Source: a virus
DNA length: 64,000 bases
Direction: 5' to 3' (one strand)
Virus record (IMG/VR): IMGVR_UViG_3300030117_005808
Coordinates: 1 to 64,000 of that record
A model generated the notes under the pieces. It worked only from the letters and a program-made list of their open reading frames with translations, searched no databases and was not told where the DNA came from. Every line of letters begins with the position of its first letter. The stretch's first letter is position 1. A program made the position numbers and the translations under genes. Positions 8,494 to 16,409 of this stretch are shown one piece after another.

Positions 8494-9152
8494 TGCAAGT
8501 TTATGAGTATAACATAGAAAAGTATAATTTTATTTCAATGTTTGAGCACCTGTTCGGGCGCACAAACTTACAAACAATACATGAGGATTTAAATAAGCAA
8601 TATGAACTTTTTAACGAACCGGGTAAAGACTCAGACACTCAGTTTCACACTACATTTTATGATAAAATGAGATCAGGCTGGCCAGAGTTTATATTGACGT
8701 ATAAGAAATTCATAAAAGAAGTTGTAGCTCCAATCTATGGATCACCAGACAAACTAATATATCAAAAATGGCCATCGTTTAGAGTTCATTTACCAAACAA
8801 TATGGCTGTTGGAGGTTGGCATAATGATAGCGATTACAACCACCCTGCTGGCGAAACAAACTTTATACTAGCTATTACACCCATGTTTGAGAGTAATACA
8901 GTCATAATGGAGACCTCGCCCGGCAAGAAAGACTTTAGACAACTTGAGATGAATCCCGGTCAGTTAGCTAGCTTTAATGGTAATAAATGTACTCATGGAA
9001 ATCTGCCTAATAGAACTGGAGTGTCAAGAGTGAGTTTTGATTTTCGTGTTATGAAGATAGAGGATTACGATTCTGCCCATGCTCTAAAATCTCTGAGCAA
9101 AGGAAATAAGTTTATTATTGGCGAGTACTATGAGATGATGGAGTTGAAATGA
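8493..9152 (+). CDS. 2-oxoglutarate/Fe(II)-dependent oxygenase-like protein, 219 aa
   Basis: A double-stranded beta-helix oxygenase pattern is visible: GGWHNDSDY gives the H-x-D iron ligands (H110, D112). KCTHGNLPNRTGVSRVSFDFR gives the distal His (H168) and the Arg that would bind 2-oxoglutarate (R179 or R185). Within a glycan locus it may hydroxylate, desaturate or epimerise a sugar or a nucleotide sugar; similar oxygenases occur in aminocyclitol biosynthesis (family knowledge). It starts in a TAATG overlap and ends in an ATGA overlap. The substrate is unknown. Confidence 0.75.
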   Translation: MQVYEYNIEKYNFISMFEHLFGRTNLQTIHEDLNKQYELFNEPGKDSDTQFHTTFYDKMRSGWPEFILTYKKFIKEVVAPIYGSPDKLIYQKWPSFRVHLPNNMAVGGWHNDSDYNHPAGETNFILAITPMFESNTVIMETSPGKKDFRQLEMNPGQLASFNGNKCTHGNLPNRTGVSRVSFDFRVMKIEDYDSAHALKSLSKGNKFIIGEYYEMMELK

Positions 9153-9988
9153 AGTATCTAGTATTAGGTTCAGAGGGTCAAATAGGATATGCCCTAAAAG
9201 ATTTCTTATTAGATAAAGGACATGAGGTTCTTGAGTATGATATTGTTAGGTCTAAATATGAAGATTTACGATTAACAAACAATACATTGCTTGAAAAGAA
9301 AATTTATGATTGCGATTTTGTATTTTTTCTAGCATTTGATGTTGGGGGTTCAAGATATCTAAAAAAATATCAAAACACTTTTGATTTTTTACACAACAAT
9401 ATATCGCTTATGAAAGAGACCTTTGCCCTTTTGAAAAAACACAATAAGAAATTTATATTTGCATCCAGTCAGATGTCTAACATGGATTATTCTCCATACG
9501 GGCTGTGCAAATCAATAGGAGAGAGGTATACAGAATGTTTAAATGGAATAGTGGTTAAGTTTTGGAACGTATATGGTTATGAGAGGGATCTAGAGAAAGC
9601 ACACGTTATCACGGATTTTATATTGAAATCTCTACAAAATAAGAAAATAAGTATGTTAACCAATGGCTCAGAACAGCGACAATTTTTGAATGCTACTGAC
9701 TGTAGTAACGCCTTGTATATCCTAAGTAAAAAATATAATCAGTTGCCAAGAGAAAAACAGTATCACATAACAAGCTTTGAGTGGATTAATATTAAGAAAA
9801 TTGCGGACATTATTTCAAATTTAACGGGAGACACGCCAGTAATACCATCAAATGAGGTAGATACGCTACAAAAGAATAGGAGAAACCAGCCTGATCCACA
9901 TATATTAAAATACTGGACACCTAAGATTACAATTGAGTCTGGAATAAAACAGATAATACAAAAAATTTTACAAGAGAATAAACTATGA
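9149..9988 (+). CDS. NAD-dependent epimerase/dehydratase (extended SDR), 279 aa
   Basis: The N-terminal nucleotide-binding loop is LGSEGQIG (GxxGxxG, residues 7-14). The catalytic Y-x3-K is in SPYGLCKSIGERY, preceded by a Ser-rich FASSQMS strand. The length is a little short for an extended SDR. It would oxidise, reduce or epimerise a nucleotide-activated sugar. A GGAG ribosome binding site and ATGA overlap couple it to the oxygenase, and a further ATGA overlap couples it to the GT29-like gene. Confidence 0.8.
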   Translation: MKYLVLGSEGQIGYALKDFLLDKGHEVLEYDIVRSKYEDLRLTNNTLLEKKIYDCDFVFFLAFDVGGSRYLKKYQNTFDFLHNNISLMKETFALLKKHNKKFIFASSQMSNMDYSPYGLCKSIGERYTECLNGIVVKFWNVYGYERDLEKAHVITDFILKSLQNKKISMLTNGSEQRQFLNATDCSNALYILSKKYNQLPREKQYHITSFEWINIKKIADIISNLTGDTPVIPSNEVDTLQKNRRNQPDPHILKYWTPKITIESGIKQIIQKILQENKL

Positions 9989-10722
9989 TAAATATAGAGA
10001 TAGGAGAAAACTTAAAAAACCTAACAGAAAATAAGCGCGTTGCATTAGTTGGCCCTGCTCCTTATCTTATAGACTCAAATGTAGGTGAGCAACTAGATCA
10101 ATATGACTTGATTTGTAGAGTTAATGATTTGATTCCTCCAGAACATCTTAGAAAAGACTATGGTTCACGAACAGATATCATGTTTCACAACTTGGGAACT
10201 CCGTGGATCGCCGGCTTAGAAAGAAAGACTGTTCAGCACCCAGAGCATTTTAAAAATCTTAAAATGGTTGTGTGTCCCGTAATAAAATCTGATCACTCTG
10301 AACTAAGTTATTTAAACTGGCAAGACCACTATGTCAGTAATGTAGTTAACAATTTTGATAAAATAAATAAGCATGACATACCGTTTAATTGGATCGGGGT
10401 CAAAGAATATAAGAAAGTATACAATGATGTCGGAGTTGAATTTAACTCGGGCCTCGGCGCCATGATAATGCTTTGCAACTGCCCGGTTAAGGAACTTCTA
10501 ATAACAGGTTTTACATTTTATTTGGGTGGTTCAACACACGATGAATTATATTATGATGGACACTGGGATAAACAAAACTTGGCTAAAACAACGGTTGGAT
10601 TATCTGGAGGCCACGGCTATAATGCCAACATGGCACAGATTGGATATTTTCGAAATATGGTGTCCGAACCACCAAAAGTGGTTCTTATAGATTCTTATAT
10701 GAAACAACTTTTTAAATTATAG
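9985..10722 (+). CDS. GT29 sialyltransferase-like protein, 245 aa
   Basis: Two blocks resemble the sialylmotifs of GT29. VALVGPAPYLIDSNVGEQLD, continuing QYDLICRVND (residues 19-48), corresponds to motif L, with the glycine-rich donor loop and the R-x-N. NSGLGAMIMLCNCPVKELLI, followed by TGFTFY (154-179), corresponds to motif S. A His-containing block, SGGHGYN, lies near the C-terminus, but the H-x4-E motif of animal enzymes is not obvious. There is no signal anchor, so unlike Golgi enzymes it would work in the cytoplasm. The nonulosonic acid activation genes lie directly downstream, which supports a CMP-sugar donor (inference). Confidence 0.8.
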   Translation: MINIEIGENLKNLTENKRVALVGPAPYLIDSNVGEQLDQYDLICRVNDLIPPEHLRKDYGSRTDIMFHNLGTPWIAGLERKTVQHPEHFKNLKMVVCPVIKSDHSELSYLNWQDHYVSNVVNNFDKINKHDIPFNWIGVKEYKKVYNDVGVEFNSGLGAMIMLCNCPVKELLITGFTFYLGGSTHDELYYDGHWDKQNLAKTTVGLSGGHGYNANMAQIGYFRNMVSEPPKVVLIDSYMKQLFKL

Positions 10723-10729
10723 TTTTTTC

Positions 10730-10758
10730 TTGCCTTTTTAAAAATAGTGTGTTATAAT
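10730..10758 (+). promoter_or_regulatory. putative internal sigma70-type promoter
   Basis: In the one sizeable gap of the glycan locus (59 bases), a perfect -10 box TATAAT lies at 10753-10758. The TTGCCT at 10730-10735 (4 of 6 matches to the -35 consensus) is 17 bases upstream. The spacer holds the palindrome TTTTTAAAAA (10735-10744). It would start a transcript 20-30 bases before the GTG of the cytidylyltransferase gene, so the nonulosonic acid genes may have extra or separate expression. Confidence 0.65.
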
Positions 10759-10781
10759 AATAACAAAGATTAGGATGTTCT

Positions 10782-11525
10782 GTGAAGGCAATATTTATCT
10801 CTGTTAGGCTAGGCTCAACTAGACTTCCTAAGAAAGCAATCTTAGATCTGTGTGGTGAACCATCCATACAGTATTTGATTAAAAACTTGAAATCTTCAAG
10901 GCATGCCGACAAGATAATTTTATGCACAACATTAAAATCTGAAGATGATGTTTTATGTGAACTAGCCGAAAAGAATGGAATCGAATTCTTTAGAGGATCT
11001 ACGGATGATAAGCTGTCAAGATGGCTTGGCGCATGTAAGAAAAATAACATTGAATTTTTTGTTAATGTTGACGGGGACGACCTATTTTTTGATACACCTC
11101 TAGCAGATTTATGTTTAGGCCAGAGCACAGGCATTGATTTTGTTGATGGTAGAGGCTTATATAACGATGTGTATGGTATTCGTACAACTGCCCTTGAGCT
11201 AGTGTGTAAACTAAAGAGTGCCAGCGACACAGAGTTTATCAGGCCTCATTTTATTGATCCCGTGAAAAAATTCAATATCAACAAGGTGCAGAATGTTCCT
11301 AACAAATATAAGAAAAGAAACATCAGAATGACATTAGACTACGTTGAAGATCACAAATTTTTTGAAACAGTGTTAAAACATTTTAAACAATTAAACGTAG
11401 CACCCACTTTCGACAAAATCTTGCAGTTCTTACAAAATAACCCAGAAGTGGTTAAAATAAACTGGTTTCGCGAAGAAGAGTGGAAAAACAATCAAAATAA
11501 AATGATAAATCGAGTGGTTTTATGA
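10782..11525 (+). CDS. SpsF-like CMP-sugar cytidylyltransferase, 247 aa
   Basis: The N-terminus SVRLGSTRLPKKAILDLCGE (from residue 7) is the nucleotide-binding loop of the SpsF/NeuA/KdsB cytidylyltransferases, and VNVDGDD around residue 92 is the metal-binding acidic site. Length is typical of SpsF. It would activate a nonulosonic or related acid sugar with CTP, supplying the GT29-like enzyme upstream. The start is GTG at 10782, with TTAGGA about 7 bases upstream; an ATG at 10775 is out of frame. The gene ends in an ATGA overlap with the aminotransferase. Confidence 0.83.
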   Translation: MKAIFISVRLGSTRLPKKAILDLCGEPSIQYLIKNLKSSRHADKIILCTTLKSEDDVLCELAEKNGIEFFRGSTDDKLSRWLGACKKNNIEFFVNVDGDDLFFDTPLADLCLGQSTGIDFVDGRGLYNDVYGIRTTALELVCKLKSASDTEFIRPHFIDPVKKFNINKVQNVPNKYKKRNIRMTLDYVEDHKFFETVLKHFKQLNVAPTFDKILQFLQNNPEVVKINWFREEEWKNNQNKMINRVVL

Positions 11526-12739
11526 GTAATCCCGGTAAATACCTTAACAACGAAATTAAATATCTAAAAAAAGTATTAGACTCGGAGTGTTGGTCGTCTA
11601 CAGCAGGGTCATGGTGTCAGGCTTTAGAGGAAAAGTTCGCAGAGAAATTTGAGTGTAATTACGCAGTTGCTATGAACTCTGGCACGTCAACTTTGCACGC
11701 CGCGCTAGAAGCTGTGGGCGTCGGGGCTGGTGATGAAGTTATATCACCTGCTTTAACTGTCATTATGGATACGACGGCCACTCTCCATGCAAACGCCATA
11801 CCAGTGTATGCGGACATCGACCCACACACGTTTAATATTGATCCGGATGATATTGAAAGAAAAATAACTGATAAAACAAAAGCAATTATTGCTGTATCTT
11901 TGTATGGCTTGCCATGCGATATGGATAGAATTATGAACATTGCAAACAAGCATGGCATAGCTGTCATTGAAGATAACGCACAGTGTTTCTTATCAACTTA
12001 CAAGGGCAAGCTTGCTGGCACCATGGGCCATGTTTCAAGCTGGAGTTTTGAAAATTCAAAACACATGAGTTGTGGCGAGGGCGGAATCATCACTACCAAT
12101 GATGAAAGATACGCCCAACTGGCTAGGAAAGTAGCAGGGCATGGATATAAAAATTTAGGAGCCAGTTATGGACAGATAAAGTTAAATCAAAGTGTGTATC
12201 AGAATCCAAATTATAAAAGACATGATTCTGTTGGATGGAATTATCGTATGCCCGAGTTTAATGCAGCTATCGCCCTAGCACAACTAGAGGAGCTTGATCA
12301 AAAAGTCGATTTACGAGTCCAAGCAGCATCAGAATTCCTAGACGTTGTATCAGGGTGCGATTACATTACACCACAACAAGTACCAAATGGATATGTGCAT
12401 TCATATTTTACACTTGGTTTACTTTATGAAGGTGCAGAGAAAATAGGAATATCTTGGGAAGATTTTAGAGAAAAGTATATTAGTTTTGGTGGCGATGGTT
12501 TTTATGGTGCGTGGAGTGTACCCTACCTAGAACCAGTGATGACTAGCAGAGCTTATGTAAAGAGATACCCCGAGATATATGAAAAGACATTATATCCACA
12601 AGGTATTTGTCCGGTTGCTGAAGCTATACAGCCAAAGTTGATGCAGTTTAAAACAAATTATAGAGACATTAAGTTGGCTCAACAAAAGGCTGATGCCTTG
12701 AGAAAAACAATAGAATTTTATGGAGAAAAAAATGAGTAG
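11522..12739 (+). CDS. DegT/DnrJ/EryC1 PLP aminotransferase, 405 aa
   Basis: A full-length fold-type I sugar aminotransferase. NSGTSTLHAAL (52-62) binds the phosphate of PLP, EDNAQ (150-154) contacts the ring (D151), and SFENSKHMSCGEGG places the Schiff-base lysine at K180. Such enzymes add an amino group to a 4-keto or 3-keto nucleotide sugar. Between the cytidylyltransferase and NeuB, it probably makes the amino sugar precursor of a legionaminic/pseudaminic-type acid (inference). No sugar N-acetyltransferase is recognised in the locus. Confidence 0.88.
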   Translation: MSNPGKYLNNEIKYLKKVLDSECWSSTAGSWCQALEEKFAEKFECNYAVAMNSGTSTLHAALEAVGVGAGDEVISPALTVIMDTTATLHANAIPVYADIDPHTFNIDPDDIERKITDKTKAIIAVSLYGLPCDMDRIMNIANKHGIAVIEDNAQCFLSTYKGKLAGTMGHVSSWSFENSKHMSCGEGGIITTNDERYAQLARKVAGHGYKNLGASYGQIKLNQSVYQNPNYKRHDSVGWNYRMPEFNAAIALAQLEELDQKVDLRVQAASEFLDVVSGCDYITPQQVPNGYVHSYFTLGLLYEGAEKIGISWEDFREKYISFGGDGFYGAWSVPYLEPVMTSRAYVKRYPEIYEKTLYPQGICPVAEAIQPKLMQFKTNYRDIKLAQQKADALRKTIEFYGEKNE

Positions 12740-13565
12740 TATTTATATTATTGCAGAGATTGGAATTAATCACAATGGTGATCTAGGTTTAGCGAAGAAA
12801 CTGATTGAACAATCCAAGCACTCTGGTGCTGATGCTGTTAAGTTTCAAAAGAGGACCATTGATTTGGTATACACTCCCGAAGAGTTAGATAAGTACAGAG
12901 AGTCGCCGTGGGGTACTACTAACAGGCAGCAGAAAGAGGGACTAGAGTTCTCGATGGAACAGTACAAAGCGTTGGAAAAATACACTAAAGACCTTGGTAT
13001 GGATTTTATCGTTTCATGCTGGGATACAAATAGTGTAGACGTTGTGGAGCAGCACTTGGATATTAAGTATCACAAGGTCGCCTCTGCCTTGGCAACGGAC
13101 AAGGCATTTTTAAAAAAGCTAAATGACACAGGTCGTCCAGTTATCTTGTCAACAGGTATGTGTACCACAGAAGAAATTAATGCTGCTATCCAAACACTTA
13201 ATAACGTTGAGATTGTGTTAGCTTGCACAAGCACATACCCTACCAAACCAGAAGAGGTTAACTTGAGGCATATAGATACCTTGAGAAAAGAGTATCCAGA
13301 TCTAAAGATCGGTTTCTCTAATCATTATAATGGTCTGGATGCATGTGTTGGCTCTGTAGCTGTTGGGGCAGAGTGCGTAGAGTTTCATATTACTAACGAT
13401 AGAGCTTCTTACGGTTCCGATCAGGCGGCGTCAATTGAAGATTCCCACTCTTTGATTCAGGCTATTAGAAATATGGAGTTAATGCTCGGAGACGGACAGA
13501 AAATGGTTTATGATTCTGAAGTCCCAATTATTAATAAGCTACGGAAAGTGAATGATATCGTCTAA
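12732..13565 (+). CDS. neuB: NeuB-family nonulosonic acid synthase, 277 aa, without SAF domain
   Basis: The protein starts IIAEIGINHNGDLGLAKKLI and has DAVKFQKR and IVSCWDTNS, all classic NeuB TIM-barrel motifs. The C-terminal GAECVEFHITNDR matches the conserved E-K/F-H-x-T-x-D-R block. NeuB condenses an N-acyl hexosamine with phosphoenolpyruvate. Usual length is about 340-350 residues with a C-terminal antifreeze-like (SAF) domain; here the protein stops after the barrel, so SAF is missing. I chose ATG 12732, served by GGAG at 12722-12725, over ATG 12720. Confidence 0.87.
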   Translation: MSSIYIIAEIGINHNGDLGLAKKLIEQSKHSGADAVKFQKRTIDLVYTPEELDKYRESPWGTTNRQQKEGLEFSMEQYKALEKYTKDLGMDFIVSCWDTNSVDVVEQHLDIKYHKVASALATDKAFLKKLNDTGRPVILSTGMCTTEEINAAIQTLNNVEIVLACTSTYPTKPEEVNLRHIDTLRKEYPDLKIGFSNHYNGLDACVGSVAVGAECVEFHITNDRASYGSDQAASIEDSHSLIQAIRNMELMLGDGQKMVYDSEVPIINKLRKVNDIV

Positions 13566-14262
13566 TAAGAGGGTGCTTGTTACTGGTGCTTCACGCGGCC
13601 TCGGAGCAAGCATAGCCAAAGAATATGCTAGGATAGGCTATGACGTTATCCTAGTGGGTCGCTCCGAGGAAGACTTAAATAAACTCAAAGAGCAACTTCG
13701 TGGATACGAGGTTGATGTTCAAATAAAAGTTTGTGATCTTTTAAACTCGGCAGAAATCCTGTTAATGACCGACTCACTTAGTGACACTAACGTTGATATT
13801 CTCGTCAACTGCGCCGGAGTCTTTCCAGTTAAAAAACTAACTGATATGTCTATGGAGGAATACGACAGATGCATGAATATAAACGTAAGAGCACCTTTTT
13901 TGCTGACAAGAGAGCTATCAAAGAATATGGTAAAAAATAAATGGGGTCAAATCATTAATGTGGCATCCTCGTCAGCTTATGGGGGTTCACCTTTAACTTC
14001 CGTCTATTGTGCCTCCAAACATGCTTTACTTGGCCTTTCTAGGTCTTTATATAAAGAGCTTAAAGCTGATAACATAAGAGTCATGTGTGTCTCACCCGGC
14101 TCAATAAAGACAAATATGGGCAAAAAAGTAGAGGCCCTTGGCCAATTGTATGATACGTTCATGGAACCTGATGAGGTAGCTCAATATATTGTGTTTAACT
14201 CTTCATGGGACGGCGCCATGGTGAACGAGGAGCTAAGATTAAACAGGATCGTAGTTCAATGA
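13552..14262 (+). CDS. classical short-chain dehydrogenase/reductase, 236 aa
   Basis: All classical SDR marks are present: VTGASRGLG (cofactor loop, residues 10-18), NCAG, a catalytic Ser in VASSSAYGG and Y-x3-K in YCASKHALLG, then SPGSIKTNM. The sequence is FabG-like, but the position after neuB points to a sugar or nonulosonic acid oxidoreductase. The gene overlaps neuB by 14 bases, with GGAAAG just upstream. The C-terminus ends at the ATGATG of the next gene, so translation is coupled. Confidence 0.87.
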   Translation: MISSNKRVLVTGASRGLGASIAKEYARIGYDVILVGRSEEDLNKLKEQLRGYEVDVQIKVCDLLNSAEILLMTDSLSDTNVDILVNCAGVFPVKKLTDMSMEEYDRCMNINVRAPFLLTRELSKNMVKNKWGQIINVASSSAYGGSPLTSVYCASKHALLGLSRSLYKELKADNIRVMCVSPGSIKTNMGKKVEALGQLYDTFMEPDEVAQYIVFNSSWDGAMVNEELRLNRIVVQ

Positions 14263-15038
14263 TGTTAGGGTTGATGCAAGGAAGGCTTTTGCCCCCTGTG
14301 GACGGCCATATTCAAGAGTTCCCAAATCAGTGGCAAGATGAATTTGATATATTAAGCGAGTGTGGATTGTGTTGTGTTGAGTGGCTAATAACAACAAATA
14401 GCTTAACTTTCAATCCGGCCGTCAAATCACCAAGTATGCTTGCTGGCCTACCCATATCCTCAGTGTGCGTGGACACTTTAGTTGACGAAAGAATCAATGA
14501 TCCAAAATATTTGTACTCAAACCTTGTTTCCTTATGTTCTTTAATTACAAGACATCATTTTACAAAAGTTATTACGATTCCGCTGCTAGAAGATAGCAGC
14601 ATGCAAGACCAAACTAAAAGAATGGCGTTTATAAAAAACATTGCCGACATTGCAGATATGTTTCCAAATATCAATTTTTCATTTGAAGCCGAGCTAGGTA
14701 TTAAAGAACTGGAAGAGATCGTATCTTTACGAGATAACTTTTTAGTAACATATGATACAGGAAACATTACGTCGTTTGGTCTAGACCATGCGGAATACAT
14801 AAGAGCATTTTCAAATAAAATAAACAATGTGCATTTAAAAGACAGAACTTTTGGTGCAAAAACAGTCGAACCGGGCCATGGAGATACAGATTTTAAGAAG
14901 ATTTTTGACACTTTAAAAGATATAAATTATAGTGGACCTTTTATTTTACAGACCGCTAGGTCAGCTTCAGGCAAAGAAAAAGAGACTATTTTAAGACATA
15001 TACAGTATTTTGGGGGCCTATATGAAGGGGATATTTGA
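14259..15038 (+). CDS. sugar phosphate isomerase/epimerase-like TIM-barrel protein, 259 aa
   Basis: The sequence begins MMLGLMQGRLLPP and carries the metal-ligand strands of the xylose isomerase-like (AP endonuclease 2) family: NFSFEAELG (Glu), VTYDTGN (Asp), NNVHLKDR (His and Asp) and a late PGHGDTDF. It probably isomerises or epimerises a sugar or keto-sugar. The start overlaps the previous stop (ATGATGA); AGGA at 14244-14247 is the likely ribosome binding site. A longer reading from 14205 starts inside the SDR gene and is less likely. Confidence 0.8.
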   Translation: MMLGLMQGRLLPPVDGHIQEFPNQWQDEFDILSECGLCCVEWLITTNSLTFNPAVKSPSMLAGLPISSVCVDTLVDERINDPKYLYSNLVSLCSLITRHHFTKVITIPLLEDSSMQDQTKRMAFIKNIADIADMFPNINFSFEAELGIKELEEIVSLRDNFLVTYDTGNITSFGLDHAEYIRAFSNKINNVHLKDRTFGAKTVEPGHGDTDFKKIFDTLKDINYSGPFILQTARSASGKEKETILRHIQYFGGLYEGDI

Positions 15039-15753
15039 TCTTACAGGCAAGACCGCTGTAATCACTGGCGGCGCCGGTCTGTTAGGCCGTAAACACGCCG
15101 AGGCTATCAAGTCTGCGGGCGGCTCTGTTGTATTAACAGACATCGTAGACGATCCTGATTGCGTATATATGGATGTTACAGACAAAGCCAGCATAGAAAA
15201 GGTAGCTAGCAGCATCGAGCGCGTGGACATTTTAATAAACAACGCAGCTTTGAATCCCAAAATGGTGGAAAAAGGAGATAATAATTTTGAAACTTTTTCT
15301 CTTGAGAGATGGAACCAAGGGATCAACGTAAACCTAACAGGCGCATTTTTATGCAGCCAAGTATTCATCAACAAGATGGTTCAGCAAGGATCTACAGGAG
15401 TGGTTATTAACGTTGCATCGGACCTTGGAGTCATAGCCCCAGATCAAAGAATCTACGACGGAGATGTTAAGCCAGTGGATTATAGTGTGACAAAACATGG
15501 TATTATAGGTTTAACAAAATATTTGTCAACATATTATGCTGACAAAGGAATAAGAGTTAATAGTCTAAGTCCAGCCGGCGTTTATACCAATCAGGATCCT
15601 GAGTTTGTAAAAAGACTATCTAATCTCATTCCAATGGGCAGGATGGCTAATATTCGTGATTATATGGGGGCCATAATATTTTTGTGCTCCAACGCTAGCT
15701 CCTATATGACTGGAACAAATTTGATTATCGATGGAGGTAGAACAACATGGTAG
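15022..15753 (+). CDS. short-chain dehydrogenase/reductase, 243 aa
   Basis: A second classical SDR. TGGAGLLG is the cofactor loop, NNAAL replaces the usual NAG block, the catalytic Ser lies in NVASDLG, and Y-x3-K is in YSVTKHGIIG; SPAGVYTNQ and a C-terminal GTNLIIDGG complete the family pattern. ATG 15022 follows GGGGG at 15012-15016; an in-frame TTG at 15010 is unlikely. It closes the run of cytidylyltransferase, aminotransferase, synthase, SDR, isomerase and SDR, so a role in the same acid-sugar pathway is likely. Confidence 0.87.
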   Translation: MKGIFDLTGKTAVITGGAGLLGRKHAEAIKSAGGSVVLTDIVDDPDCVYMDVTDKASIEKVASSIERVDILINNAALNPKMVEKGDNNFETFSLERWNQGINVNLTGAFLCSQVFINKMVQQGSTGVVINVASDLGVIAPDQRIYDGDVKPVDYSVTKHGIIGLTKYLSTYYADKGIRVNSLSPAGVYTNQDPEFVKRLSNLIPMGRMANIRDYMGAIIFLCSNASSYMTGTNLIIDGGRTTW

Positions 15754-16409
15754 ATAGAACACTATTAGAAAATATGGACTTGCCAGATTTGTCAGACGCG
15801 ATTGATGTGTACACAAGACACGCTAGATTTTGCCAGCCAACTCCTGAAAATAGTCATTTGTCTTTGTTATATAAGATCAGAGAACTGCACGATAAGGAGT
15901 GCAACTACCTTGAAATAGGTACTTTGTTCGGATTTAGCATGGTAAATGCCAGTCGAAGCTCTACTAAGGGTAAGTTTGTAGGCATTGATCTTTTTGAAAC
16001 CACAGGTAAAATATATGTTAACGACTACACACCTGACATAAGAGACAGAAACCTATCTATTGGCAAAACAACAAGATTAGTTGAAACTTGTAATATTCAC
16101 AATCATGATATTGAGTTGATTCTTGGTAACTCTACTTTAGACACTACATACGATAGAGCAGTTAATATTTGTTCAAACTATCATTTAATGTTTATAGATG
16201 GTGACCACTCCTATGAGGGAACCCTAAGAGATTTTCTTAAATACACACCTCTTCTAGAGTCAGGTGGGTATCTTTTACTTGACGATCAGGATTATCCTGA
16301 TATTGAAGCTGTTATTAAAACTATAAGAACAGACTTCAAAGACGAGTATGAGTGGGTTCCATGGCCAGAATATGCGCCAAAATTTAATGGCTTTTTTATA
16401 AAAAAATGA
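15747..16409 (+). CDS. class I SAM-dependent methyltransferase, 220 aa
   Basis: YLEIGTLFGFS (about 54-64) is the SAM-binding motif I of the class I Rossmann methyltransferases, and FIDGDHSYEG (about 150) is the acidic motif typical of the Methyltransf_24 family. It ends with a strand GYLLLDDQDYP. The type is often found in glycan loci, where it O-methylates sugars. GGAGG at 15733-15737 is the ribosome binding site, and the gene overlaps the SDR before it by 7 bases and the next gene by an ATGA. Confidence 0.82.
   Translation: MVDRTLLENMDLPDLSDAIDVYTRHARFCQPTPENSHLSLLYKIRELHDKECNYLEIGTLFGFSMVNASRSSTKGKFVGIDLFETTGKIYVNDYTPDIRDRNLSIGKTTRLVETCNIHNHDIELILGNSTLDTTYDRAVNICSNYHLMFIDGDHSYEGTLRDFLKYTPLLESGGYLLLDDQDYPDIEAVIKTIRTDFKDEYEWVPWPEYAPKFNGFFIKK

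Noticed and set aside
10721-10745. T-rich stretches after the GT29-like gene as a possible terminator
   Set aside because: There is no GC-rich hairpin before the T run; TTTTTAAAAA is a palindrome within the promoter spacer.
10712-11230. Open frame of 172 codons on the - strand
   Set aside because: It lies opposite the cytidylyltransferase gene, which has clear family motifs, and has no ribosome binding site or recognisable motif. It is a shadow frame.
15010-15024. Upstream TTG start at 15010 for the second SDR (and similar extended starts at 7747, 14205, 28811, 29790, 33192)
   Set aside because: Internal starts with a better ribosome binding site or stop-start overlap give the family-typical N-terminus.
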